Positions 16,742 through 25,459 of a DNA stretch of 64,000 nt are shown here, in pieces. The stretch comes from Pyxidicoccus parkwaysis (GTDB taxonomy: Bacteria > Myxococcota > Myxococcia > Myxococcales > Myxococcaceae): contig NZ_CP071090.1 of the NCBI RefSeq assembly GCF_017301735.1, positions 11,949,001 to 12,013,000 on the forward strand. The letters run 5' to 3'. Within the stretch, counting starts at the first letter, position 1, and the number at the start of each line of letters is the position of its first letter. The notes below the pieces were generated by a model. It was not told the origin of the DNA and did no database searches. It saw only the letters and a list, made by a program, of their open reading frames with translations. A program made the position numbers and the translations under genes.

Positions 16742-19198
16742 ATGGGAACGGGCTGGCTGTCTCACGTGGGAGAGTGGGCGTCCGCGTGGCCCGCGGGGCT
16801 GTGGCGGGCCTCGTGGCAGGGCGCGCTGTGTGCCGTGCTGGCGTGGGCGCTGACGAGGACCTGGCCGAGGATGCCGGCCTCGCTGCGCGCCGGACTGTGG
16901 TGGCTGGTGGCGCTGAAGTTCGTGGTGTCACTGGGCTGGCTGCGGCCCGTGCCGCTCGCGGTGCTGCCCGCTTCGCTCGCGGCGTTGATGCCGGGGGCCG
17001 ACGCGCCGGTGGTCGCGGACCAAGCGCAGGGCGCGCGGAGTGAGGTGTCCGTCGTGGGGCCCGAGCTCCCGGTCGTGGCTCCGGAGCTGAGGCCCATGGG
17101 GCAGGTCGCCGTGGCTCGCGAGGCCACACGCACGCAAGCCGCTGGAACCCACGGCACGACGAGCCACGTTGCACCGTCTCGTGGGGACGCACGCACAGGG
17201 ACGTCTCCATCAGCCGAGTCAGACAGCCTCGCGAGCCAGCTCGCATTGTCCCGTGAGGACGCACGCACGGGGTCGGTTGCATCCGCTGAGCATCCTCTCG
17301 CGTTGTCACGCGAGGACGCACGCACGGGGGCATCCGAATCCGAGCGCGTCACCAGCGCATCGCCGCATGCGGCGGAGTCGCCGGTCATCATCGGCACGTC
17401 TCACGAGAACACGCTGCCCCCAGCCCCAGCCACCGTCAGCGTGCCCGCCACGCATTCCTCCACCACCCCGAGGCAGTCCCTTCCCTGGGGCACGGTGCTC
17501 GCGTGGACGCTCTTCATCGCGTGGACCACGGGCGTGCTGTGGCAGCTTCGGAGCCACGTGAAGGGCTGGGCCAGCATGCGCCGCCTGCGCCAGAGCGCGC
17601 GTCCCCTCGTGCACCCGGTGCTGGAGTCCGAGGTCCTGGAGCTCGCCGCCGCCGCGAAGCTGCGCCGTCCTCCGCGGCTCCTCGTGTCGGAGTCCGTGGC
17701 GAGCCCGCTGGCCACGGGACTGCTGGACCCGGTGGTGGTGCTGCCCGCGAAGGCGGTGCGGCGCCTGCCGGTGGAAGCCCTGCGCATGGCGCTCGCGCAT
17801 GAGCTGGCGCACCTGCGCCGCGGAGACCTGTGGCTCGGCTGGGTGCCGGCGCTCGCGGAGGCGCTCCTCTTCTTCCACCCGCTCGCGCGCCGGGCCGCGC
17901 GGGAATACTCGCTGGCACGAGAGGAGGCCTGTGACGCCGAGGCCCTCCGCCTCACCGGCGCCGAGCCCGCCGACTACGGCGAGCTGCTGATTGCCTTCGG
18001 TGTCGCCCGAGGCGCTGGCACCGCCGCCGCGCTGGGCGCGTCCGCCCACATTCACGCTTTGCACAGGAGGTTGAGCATGCTGGAGCACGTCGATGTCATC
18101 CCCACCCCGTCACGTCGCCTGTTGAAGGCGGCGCTCACCGTCCTCGGCCTCGCGGCCCTGGTGCCCTTCCAGGTCGTCGCGCAGGAGTCCGCAGCGAAGG
18201 ACGCGAAGCCCGCGGAGTCCTCGAAGGCGAAGCCCTCCACGGCTCCTGCCCCCGCGGCGGCCCCGGCGCCTGCTGCGTCCGCGAAGGCGGCCCCGCCCGC
18301 GACGCCTCCTGTTCCCTCCACGCCGGGCGTGGCCGGCAAGCTCGCCGTGCCTCCTCCGGCCCCCGTGGCCCCGCGCATCGCCGCCACGCCGCCCGTGCCC
18401 CCAGCTCCCGTGAAGGTGGGCGTGGTCCGTACGCTCCCCGTGCCGCCGGCTCCGCCCCCTCCGCGCATGGCCGCGGTGGCCGTGACGCCGCCCGTGCCTC
18501 CCGTCGCTCCGAGGCCTCCGCCCTTCGACGATGACGACGACGACAACAGCTACGTGCTGCTGGCGGACAACATGGCGATGATGAACGGCAGCTCGGTGGA
18601 CCTGAACCTCGCCGGCATGTTCAAGCAGCCCGGCAAGGAATTGCTCTACGTGCGCCGCAAGGGTGAGGCGTTCATCATCCGCGACCCGGCGACGCTGAAG
18701 GCCGTGCGCACCGCGCTCGAGCCCACGCAGGAGATGGGCAAGGCGCAGGGCGAGCTGGGTGGGAGGCAGGGAGAGCTGGGCGGGAAGCAGGGCGAGCTGG
18801 GCTCGAAGCAGGGAGAGCTCGGCATGAAGCAGGCCGAGCTGGGGCTGAAGCAGGCCGAGCTCGCGCACAAACAGGCCGGCCTCAACCTGGAGGAGCGGCG
18901 CATCGAAGCCCTGCCCGAGGCCGAGCAGGCGCGCCGCGAGGCGGACCTGCGCAAGCAGGAGCAGGCGCTGGAGCAGGAGGAGAAGGCCCTGGAGAAGCAG
19001 ATGGAAGCGCTGGAGGAGCAGCAGGAGGCGCTGGGCCGAGAGCAGGAGAAGCTCGGCGAGCAGCAGGAGGCGCTGGGCCGAGAGCAGGAGAAGCTCGGCG
19101 AGCAGCAGGAGGCGCTCTCCCGCGAGGCCGAGAAGAAGGTGCGGAGCCTCATCGACGAGGCGCTCCGCAAGGGCCTCGGCCAGCCGCTGCCCACCTGA
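16742..19198 (+). CDS. M56 (BlaR1-like) membrane metallopeptidase with long coiled-coil extension
   Basis: The protein is 818 residues. The N-terminal membrane segments (about residues 15-75) are followed by a linker with four copies of a SREDARTG-type motif. Another membrane segment lies near 250, then the gluzincin domain with HELAH at about 353-357 and the downstream EEACDAEAL zinc-ligand region at about 394. A further membrane segment near 465 leads to a Pro/Ala-rich stretch (about 490-590). The C-terminal 150 residues are a Gln/Glu coiled coil built from 7-residue (xGKQGEL) and 14-residue (EQQEALGREQEKLG) repeats. The beta-lactam-binding sensor domain of true BlaR1 is absent, so the inducing signal is probably something else. 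Confidence 0.88.
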   Translation: MGTGWLSHVGEWASAWPAGLWRASWQGALCAVLAWALTRTWPRMPASLRAGLWWLVALKFVVSLGWLRPVPLAVLPASLAALMPGADAPVVADQAQGARSEVSVVGPELPVVAPELRPMGQVAVAREATRTQAAGTHGTTSHVAPSRGDARTGTSPSAESDSLASQLALSREDARTGSVASAEHPLALSREDARTGASESERVTSASPHAAESPVIIGTSHENTLPPAPATVSVPATHSSTTPRQSLPWGTVLAWTLFIAWTTGVLWQLRSHVKGWASMRRLRQSARPLVHPVLESEVLELAAAAKLRRPPRLLVSESVASPLATGLLDPVVVLPAKAVRRLPVEALRMALAHELAHLRRGDLWLGWVPALAEALLFFHPLARRAAREYSLAREEACDAEALRLTGAEPADYGELLIAFGVARGAGTAAALGASAHIHALHRRLSMLEHVDVIPTPSRRLLKAALTVLGLAALVPFQVVAQESAAKDAKPAESSKAKPSTAPAPAAAPAPAASAKAAPPATPPVPSTPGVAGKLAVPPPAPVAPRIAATPPVPPAPVKVGVVRTLPVPPAPPPPRMAAVAVTPPVPPVAPRPPPFDDDDDDNSYVLLADNMAMMNGSSVDLNLAGMFKQPGKELLYVRRKGEAFIIRDPATLKAVRTALEPTQEMGKAQGELGGRQGELGGKQGELGSKQGELGMKQAELGLKQAELAHKQAGLNLEERRIEALPEAEQARREADLRKQEQALEQEEKALEKQMEALEEQQEALGREQEKLGEQQEALGREQEKLGEQQEALSREAEKKVRSLIDEALRKGLGQPLPT
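18739..19113 (+). repeat. Coiled-coil-coding tandem repeats (21-bp and 42-bp periods)
   Basis: From about 18739 to 18880 a 21-bp unit encoding a heptad (GGKQGEL, GSKQGEL, GMKQAEL, GLKQAEL) repeats six to seven times. From 19016 a 42-bp unit (EQQEALGREQEKLG) repeats about two and a half times. Both keep frame and heptad register. Confidence 0.85.
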
Positions 19199-19280
19199 GG
19201 ACGCTTCGCACCGCGGGGCCGTGACGCCGGGGGTAGCGCTCCTCTAACTTGAGGAGCTCCCCTTCCCCCGGAGGTCGCAC

Positions 19281-20999
19281 ATGAGCCTCGCCGCCGTTCC
19301 CCCGGCCACTCCCAGCAGCACGCTCGACGCAGTGGTGCAGCGTGTGAAGGAGGGCTCGCGCGCCTGGGTGAAGCTGGGCCTGCGTGAGCGCATCGCCCTG
19401 CTGGAAACGCTGCGCCGCGCCTTCGCCGCCGTCGCCGAGCCGAGCGTCCGCGCCGCCTGCGAGGCCAAGGGCATCGACCCCGACAGCCCGCTGGCCGGCG
19501 AGGAGTGGCTGGGCGGTCCGCTGGTCGTGCTGCGCAACATGCGCCTGCTGGTGGACTCGCTGAAGGACATCGAGAAGCACGGCGTGCCGTACATCCCCGC
19601 CTCGCACCTGCGCACGCTGGAGGACGGGCGGCTCGCGGCGCGCGTCTACCCGAAGGACGCGCTGGACGGGATGCTCCTGCCGCGCAACGTGGGCGAAGTC
19701 TACTTCCTCCCCGGCGTCACCGCGTCCAACCTCCGCGAGCACCAGGCCTCGTTCTACCGCAAGCCCCACGAGGGGAAGGTCTGCGCGGTGCTGGGCGGCG
19801 GCAACGTCAACTCGATTCCGCCCGCGGACTGTCTCTACAAGCTCTTCGTCGAGGGCACCGCGTGCGTGCTCAAGATGAACCCCGTCAATGCCTACCTCGG
19901 GCCCTTCCTGGAGCAGGCCTTCGCATCGCTCGCGAAGCACGGCGTCTTCGCGGTGGTGTACGGCGGCACGGAGGAGGGCTCGGCGCTGGTGAATCACCCG
20001 CTGGTGGACGAGGTGCACGTCACCGGCAGCGACAGGACACACGACGCGCTGGTGTGGGGCCCGCCCGGCCCCGAGGCGGAGGCTCGCCGCGCGCGCAACA
20101 CGCCGCTGATGTCGAAGCCCTTCTCCAGCGAGCTGGGCAACATCTCCCCCGTGGTGGTGGTGCCGGGGCCGTACTCGGACGGCGAGCTGCGCTTCCAGGC
20201 GGACAACATCGCCGGCATGGTGGCCAACAACGCGTCCTTCAACTGCAACTCGGCCAAGCTGCTGGTGCAGCCGAAGGACTGGGCGCGTCGCACGCAGGTG
20301 ATGCAAGGCGTGCAGGACGGGCTCGGCAAGGCGGCCGTGCGCCGCGCGTACTACCCGGGCGCGGAGCAGCGCTGGAAGCAATTCACGGACGGGCGCGCGC
20401 GTCTGAGGGTGGTGGGCAGCGCGAGCGCGGGCGAGTTGCCCTATGCGCTGCTTCCGGACGTGGACCCGAACGAGGCGCAGGACCGCGTCTTCCGGCAGGA
20501 GCCGTGGTGCACGGTGCTGTCGGAGACGGGGCTGCCCGGCTCGGATGACCCGGTGGCCTTCCTGGAGAAGGTGGTGCCCTTCCTCAACGAGAAGGTGTGG
20601 GGCACCCTCAATGCTACGCTCATCGTCCACCCGAAGTCGCTCAAGGACCCGGGCGTCAACGCCGCCGTGGAGCGCGCCATCCGCGAGCTGCGCTACGGCA
20701 CGGTGGCCGTGAACACGTGGCCCGCGGCGGGGTACGCGCTCTTGTCGCTGCCGTGGGGCGGCCACCCGACGTCGTCGCCACAGGACATCCAGAGCGGCCT
20801 GGGCTGGGTGCACAACACCTTCATGCTGGAGGACATCGAGAAGGCCGTCATCCGCGCGCCGCTGACGAACCTGCCGGCGCCGCCGTGGGTGCCGGGCCAC
20901 CGGGGCATGCGCGAGCTGGCGCGCAAGCTGGTGGAGTTCGAGCTGGGGCCGTCCTGGCTGAAGGTGCCGGGCATCGCCACGGCGGCGCTGCGGCGGTAG
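19281..20999 (+). CDS. NAD(P)-dependent aldehyde dehydrogenase-superfamily protein
   Basis: The protein is 572 residues, longer than the 480-500 usual for the family. The catalytic general base lies in SSELGNISPVVV (E284) and the nucleophilic cysteine in NNASFNCNSAK (C322). The nucleotide-binding region is near 170-200 (GKVCAVLGGGNVNSIPPADCLYKLF) and 220-250 (VVYGGTEEGSALVNHPLVDEVHVTGS). It oxidises an aldehyde to the acid; the substrate is not predictable. GGAGG lies six bases before the ATG. The N-terminal 60 residues and a 30-residue insert near 255-280 are non-standard. The TPR gene follows after 83 bp. Confidence 0.92.
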   Translation: MSLAAVPPATPSSTLDAVVQRVKEGSRAWVKLGLRERIALLETLRRAFAAVAEPSVRAACEAKGIDPDSPLAGEEWLGGPLVVLRNMRLLVDSLKDIEKHGVPYIPASHLRTLEDGRLAARVYPKDALDGMLLPRNVGEVYFLPGVTASNLREHQASFYRKPHEGKVCAVLGGGNVNSIPPADCLYKLFVEGTACVLKMNPVNAYLGPFLEQAFASLAKHGVFAVVYGGTEEGSALVNHPLVDEVHVTGSDRTHDALVWGPPGPEAEARRARNTPLMSKPFSSELGNISPVVVVPGPYSDGELRFQADNIAGMVANNASFNCNSAKLLVQPKDWARRTQVMQGVQDGLGKAAVRRAYYPGAEQRWKQFTDGRARLRVVGSASAGELPYALLPDVDPNEAQDRVFRQEPWCTVLSETGLPGSDDPVAFLEKVVPFLNEKVWGTLNATLIVHPKSLKDPGVNAAVERAIRELRYGTVAVNTWPAAGYALLSLPWGGHPTSSPQDIQSGLGWVHNTFMLEDIEKAVIRAPLTNLPAPPWVPGHRGMRELARKLVEFELGPSWLKVPGIATAALRR

Positions 21000-21014
21000 A
21001 ACGGGGAGGACACC

Positions 21015-21041
21015 CGGGGCCGGGCGGGCGGCCGGGCCCCG
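21015..21041 (+). terminator. Possible hairpin after the aldehyde dehydrogenase gene
   Basis: CGGGGCC (21015-21021) pairs with GGCCCCG (21035-21041) in the short gap before the TPR gene. There is no T-run, so this may be a weak terminator or just GC-rich symmetry. Confidence 0.35.
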
Positions 21042-21082
21042 TGGGCTGCGTGGAAGCGGCGCGCCATGGTAGACCCGGGCGC

Positions 21083-22252
21083 ATGGCATCCACGCACGCA
21101 CGGGAAGGTGGGCAGTTCCTCCAGATGGGGCGCCCCGAGGAGGCAGTGAAGAGCTTCCAGAAGGGGCTCGCCGTCGACCCGGATGACGTGGACTGTCTGC
21201 TGGGGCTCGTCCGCACGCACCTGAGCACCGGCGCGGCGGGCGACGCGGAGGCCGCCACGCTGCGGCTCCTGAAGGTGAAGCCGGACCACGCGGAGGCGCA
21301 GGCGCACCTGGCCATGCTGCGCGCGCAGGCCGGTGACGCGGATGCGCTGGAGGCGCTCAAGACGCTGGCCTCCGCTCCCACTGCCGGCTACTTCGAGCGC
21401 TTCAACCTGGGCGGGTTGCTGCTGGACCGGGGCGACCTGGCCGGAGCGCGCGCGGCCTACGAGTCCGCGCTGGAGGTGGCGCCAGCCAGCGCGCATGTGC
21501 ATTTCGAATTGGGCCGCATCCACCTCCAGCAGGGGGACGCGGACGGCGCCGCGGCGCACTTCCAGCAGGCGTCGGAGTCGGCCTCGACGGAGCCCATGCC
21601 GCTGCTGATGCTGTCGCGCGCGCACTTCGCTCGGGGCGCGCTGGGGCTGGCCATCCAGGCGGCCGTGCGGGCGCTGGAGCTCGCGCAGGGCGGCATCCGG
21701 CGCTCGGTGTTGGAGGACCTGTTCCGGCTGTACCTGACGGCGGGCAATCCGGACGCGGCGAAGCGCTCGGTGATGGAGTTGCGGCAGATGGTGCCCGCGA
21801 ATTCCAACTACGTGTACCTGCACGGGCTGGCGGAGATGAGCTCCGGGGCGTTCCGCGAGGCGGCGGGCCTCTTCGAGGAGACGCTGCGGATGGCGCCGAA
21901 GAGCTGGCAGGCGTTGCAGGCGCTGGCCCAGACGCACCTCGCGCTGCTGGAGCGGGGGCCGGCCCGGAAGAGGCTGGAGGAAGCGGTGGCGCTGGTGCCC
22001 ACGGAGCCGGGGCCGGCCAACGACCTGGCGCTGCTGTTGTTGCAGGACCAGGCTCACGAGAGCGTGCGGCCGGTGCTGGAGCCCGTGCTGGCGGCGCATC
22101 CGCGGGACGCGGTGACGCACCTGAACCTGGCGGTGTCCTGGTTCGCCTCGGACAAGGCGGCGTGCGTCCGCCATGCGAAGCAGGCCCTCGCCCATGGCGA
22201 TGCCGCCGTGCGTGAGCAGGCGGAGCGGCTGTTGAAGCAGCTCGGCGGGTGA
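21083..22252 (+). CDS. Tetratricopeptide-repeat protein
   Basis: The protein is 389 residues, almost entirely helical TPR units of about 34 residues. Recognisable units carry G-x2-EEAVKSFQKGLAVDPDD, GDLAGARAAYESALEVAPAS, GDADGAAAHFQQASE, GAFREAAGLFEETLRMAPKS and a terminal unit. No signal peptide or other domain is present, so it is probably a cytoplasmic scaffold for protein interaction; partners are unknown. The ATG at 21083 was taken because upstream in-frame sequence reads as a shadow of the dehydrogenase region. Confidence 0.85.
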   Translation: MASTHAREGGQFLQMGRPEEAVKSFQKGLAVDPDDVDCLLGLVRTHLSTGAAGDAEAATLRLLKVKPDHAEAQAHLAMLRAQAGDADALEALKTLASAPTAGYFERFNLGGLLLDRGDLAGARAAYESALEVAPASAHVHFELGRIHLQQGDADGAAAHFQQASESASTEPMPLLMLSRAHFARGALGLAIQAAVRALELAQGGIRRSVLEDLFRLYLTAGNPDAAKRSVMELRQMVPANSNYVYLHGLAEMSSGAFREAAGLFEETLRMAPKSWQALQALAQTHLALLERGPARKRLEEAVALVPTEPGPANDLALLLLQDQAHESVRPVLEPVLAAHPRDAVTHLNLAVSWFASDKAACVRHAKQALAHGDAAVREQAERLLKQLGG

Positions 22253-22531
22253 TTCACGGTGCGGTGCCGCGTGGGATGAGCGTTGCTTCCACGGATGCCT
22301 GTCGCCGGGAGGGGCGGCTCCTTCGTGCCACGTCGTGCGGGCGGCCTCCGCGTCCTGAGTGCGCCCTGGTGGTGCACCGCTCCTGCGGGCCTGCCCCCGA
22401 GTCGAGGGACGCTGCTACCGGGGCGGGCTCAGCACGCGAGGCGTGTTACCCCATGAAGGGGAGAGTGCCGCCGCGTCGCATGTGATGGACGCGTGGGTCC
22501 TCCCGCTCGGGGCGCGAGGGGGCCCTCCGCC

Positions 22532-24322
22532 ATGGAGGTTCCGGCGGTCCTCCAGGAACTGGTGTTGGTGCTCGGCGTCGCCGTGGTGGTGGTGCTCGCG
22601 CTCAGCCACCTGCGCCTGCCCACCATCGCCGGGCTCATCGCGGCTGGAGCGCTCATCGGCCCGGGTGGGCTCGGGCTGATTCACGACGCGGCCCGCATGA
22701 CGGTGCTCGCGGAGATTGGTGTCGTGCTGCTGCTGTTCAGCATCGGCCTGGAGTTCTCCCTGGCGAGACTGCGCCGGCTCTGGCGCGTGCTGCTCTTGGG
22801 CGGTGGCCTGCAAGTCGGGCTCACCACGCTCGGCGTGTCGGTGGGCGCGGTGGTGCTCGGCGTCACTCCGGCCCGGGGTGTCTTCTTCGGCTTCCTCGTC
22901 GCGCTGTCCAGCACCGCCATCGTCCTGCGCGCGCTCACCGAACGGCACGAGGTGGACGCGCCTCACGGCCGGCTCATCATCGGCGCTCTCATCTTCCAGG
23001 ACCTGTGCGTCGTGCCGATGATGCTCGCGATTCCGCTGCTCGCCGGTCAGCGGGGCGGCGCGGCGGCGCTCCTCGGCGTGCTCATCAAGGCGACGCTGCT
23101 CGTGGTGGCCACCGTGGTGCTGGGCCGCACGGTGGTGCCTCGCTTCCTCAAGGACGTGGCGGCCACGCGGCGGCGCGAGGTGTTCATCCTCGCGGTGCTG
23201 GGCCTGTGCGTGGGCATCGCGTGGCTCTCCGCGCTGGCGGGACTGTCGCTCGCGCTGGGCGCCTTCCTCGCCGGGATTGCCCTGGCGGATGGGGACTACG
23301 GGCATCAAGCCCTGGCGGACGTGCTGCCGCTGCGCGAGACGCTCTCCAGCTTCTTCTTCATCTCCGTGGGCATGCTGCTGGACGTGCGGGTGTTGATGGA
23401 GCGGCCGCTGCTGGTGGCGGTGCTGGTGCTGGGCGTGCTGGTGCTGAAGGCCCTGGTCGGCGCGGTGAGCGCCATGGTGATGCGCTTCCCACCGTGGGTG
23501 GCGGTGCTCGCGGGCCTGGGCCTCGCGCAGATTGGCGAGTTCTCCTTCGTGCTGGCGCACGAGGGCGCCCTGGCGGGGTTGTTGAGCAATGAGGAGCAGC
23601 GGCTCTTCATCACCATGAGCGTGCTGACGATGGCGGTGACACCGCTGGCGCTGCACTTCGGCCCGAGACTGGCGGCGGGAGCTGCGCACCTCAAGCGACT
23701 GGAGGCTCTCATCGGCGCGCATGGCCCGCACCACCTGGAGGAGTCACACAGCGACGGGCTGAGCGACCACTACATCATCGGCGGGCTGGGCACGGCGGGA
23801 CGGCTGGTGACGCGGGCGCTGCGGGAGAGCCAGGTGCCGCACGTGTGCATCGACCTGGACCCGGAAGTCGTCTCAGAGGCGCGGCGGCGCGGCGAGTCGC
23901 TGTACTACGGCGACATCACCAGCGCGGAGATTCTGGAGAAGGCGGGCATCCACCGCGCGAGGGCACTGGTGCTCCTCCTGGACGACCCGCTGGGCGCGGC
24001 GCGAGCGGTGTCCGCGGCCCGGCGGCTACACGCGAGCGTGCCGATTCTGGTGCGTGTGCAGCGGCTGGGAGACATCGCGGACCTGCGCGAGCGCGGGGCC
24101 AGCGAGGTGCTCGCGGGAGAGCTGGAGACGGCGCTGGAGGCGGTGTCCCGCGTGCTGAAGTCCGCGGCGCTTCCGGAGGAGGTCGTGTTGAGGATGCTGG
24201 AGGACCTGCGTAGGGACCACCACCACGGCGACGGGGCACCCGAGCCACCACCGCCACCTCCTGCGCTGCCGCCGCCGCCATCTCGGAAGGAAGGGCCGGA
24301 GCGGACGGAGTACCGGCACTGA
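22532..24322 (+). CDS. CPA2 monovalent cation/proton antiporter with C-terminal RCK domain (KefB-like)
   Basis: The protein is 596 residues. There are about 12 membrane helices over residues 1-385 of the Na_H_Exchanger fold, with the family-typical LLLFSIGLEFSL, SSTAIVLRAL and AGIALADGDYG segments. A TrkA-N (RCK) domain begins near 415 with the Rossmann signature YIIGGLGTAGRLV, followed by HVCIDLDPEVVSEARRRGESLYYGDIT. A Pro-rich tail ends the protein. It probably exports K+ (or Na+) in exchange for H+ under nucleotide control. The ATG at 22532 follows a GAGGGGG site. Its stop lies 3 bp from the convergent RCK-cNMP gene. The 279 bp upstream of the start show no gene. Confidence 0.9.
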   Translation: MEVPAVLQELVLVLGVAVVVVLALSHLRLPTIAGLIAAGALIGPGGLGLIHDAARMTVLAEIGVVLLLFSIGLEFSLARLRRLWRVLLLGGGLQVGLTTLGVSVGAVVLGVTPARGVFFGFLVALSSTAIVLRALTERHEVDAPHGRLIIGALIFQDLCVVPMMLAIPLLAGQRGGAAALLGVLIKATLLVVATVVLGRTVVPRFLKDVAATRRREVFILAVLGLCVGIAWLSALAGLSLALGAFLAGIALADGDYGHQALADVLPLRETLSSFFFISVGMLLDVRVLMERPLLVAVLVLGVLVLKALVGAVSAMVMRFPPWVAVLAGLGLAQIGEFSFVLAHEGALAGLLSNEEQRLFITMSVLTMAVTPLALHFGPRLAAGAAHLKRLEALIGAHGPHHLEESHSDGLSDHYIIGGLGTAGRLVTRALRESQVPHVCIDLDPEVVSEARRRGESLYYGDITSAEILEKAGIHRARALVLLLDDPLGAARAVSAARRLHASVPILVRVQRLGDIADLRERGASEVLAGELETALEAVSRVLKSAALPEEVVLRMLEDLRRDHHHGDGAPEPPPPPPALPPPPSRKEGPERTEYRH

Positions 24323-24325
24323 GCC

Positions 24326-25459
24326 TCACCGCCCGAACAGCCCCCGCTTCTTCTGCGGCTTCCCGCCCACCGCACGCGACAGGCGCTCGCCGAGAATCCG
24401 GCTCATCTCCAGCGCCACGGCGGGGTTCGCCATGACGACGCTGCGGAAGTCCTCGCGGCCCACCGCCGCCAATTCACACGCGGAGGTCGCCACCGCTGTC
24501 GCCGTGCGAGGCTCGCCCGTCAGCAGCGCCAGCTCGCCGAAGAAGCCTCCCGGCTTCACCGTGGCCACCACCTGCCCGTTCGAGTCCTTCAGGTTCACCT
24601 CGCCGGACAGCACCACGTAGAACGTCTCCCCCGGGTCGCCCTGGCGGAACAGCTCCGTGCCTCCGGGGTGGTGCAGGTGCTGCGCGCCTCGCGCCACCGT
24701 CTCCAACTCCTCGTCATTGAGCGGCGCGAGGAAGTCCACCTTGCGCAGCGTGGCCGCCAGCAGCGAGCCCGTGCGCTCGCCCACCGGTGGCTCCGCGCTG
24801 AGGAAGTCCACCGCCACCGCGAGCTGCGAGCGCCTCGACACCAGGATGACGGTGTGCCCTGCCTTCAGCACCGTGCTCCCCTCCGGCAGCGTCGCCCGGC
24901 CCTGCGGGTCCACCATGCCGATGAAGACGCACTCGCGCGGGAAGCCCGCCGTGCCGCGCACCTGCGCCACCGTCTGTCCCGCCACCCGCGCGCGCAGCGG
25001 CAGGGCCAGCTCGAACAGCAGCGTGTCCCCGTCCCCCAGCGGCAGCGTGCCCGCCACCTGCGGGAAGTCGATGGCCGTGGTCATCTTCGCCACCACCACC
25101 TCCGCCTCGGCGACCAGCTCCTTCACGCCGGCGAGCCGGTAGGCCTCGCGGTAGCTCGTGTCCAGCATGCGCACCATGATGCGAGCCCCGGACGTGCTGC
25201 GCACCAGCATGGCGAAGGCCAGATTCTCCGAGTCGCGCGCCAGCACTCCCGCCGCCACGTCCGCCGAGGCGATGCCCGCCGCCTCCAGCACGCGCGGGTT
25301 GGTGGCGTCCCCGCACACCGTCACCGCGCCCACCTCCTCGAAGATGCGGTTGCACACGGTGGCGTCCCGCTCGATGACGGTGACGGTGTGCTGCTCGGCC
25401 ACCAGCCGCGCCGCCAGCACGCTGCCCACCCGGCCTCCTCCCGCGATGACGATTTTCAC
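24326..25459 (-). CDS. TrkA-like RCK protein fused to a cyclic-nucleotide-binding domain
   Basis: The protein is 377 residues. The RCK N domain starts at residue 1 (MKIVIAGGGRVGSVLAARLV, NAD-binding Gly motif, then acidic VIERDATVCNRIFEE). An RCK C (TrkA-C) domain covers about 145-215. A cNMP-binding fold at about 235-360 contains the phosphate-binding-cassette-like run FFGELALLTGEPRTATAVA. It would gate a transporter in response to NAD(H) and possibly a cyclic nucleotide. Its GTG start overlaps the stop of the upstream CPA1 antiporter gene by 4 bp (GTGA), so it is probably the regulatory subunit of that antiporter. Confidence 0.88.
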   Translation of the reverse strand: MKIVIAGGGRVGSVLAARLVAEQHTVTVIERDATVCNRIFEEVGAVTVCGDATNPRVLEAAGIASADVAAGVLARDSENLAFAMLVRSTSGARIMVRMLDTSYREAYRLAGVKELVAEAEVVVAKMTTAIDFPQVAGTLPLGDGDTLLFELALPLRARVAGQTVAQVRGTAGFPRECVFIGMVDPQGRATLPEGSTVLKAGHTVILVSRRSQLAVAVDFLSAEPPVGERTGSLLAATLRKVDFLAPLNDEELETVARGAQHLHHPGGTELFRQGDPGETFYVVLSGEVNLKDSNGQVVATVKPGGFFGELALLTGEPRTATAVATSACELAAVGREDFRSVVMANPAVALEMSRILGERLSRAVGGKPQKKRGLFGR

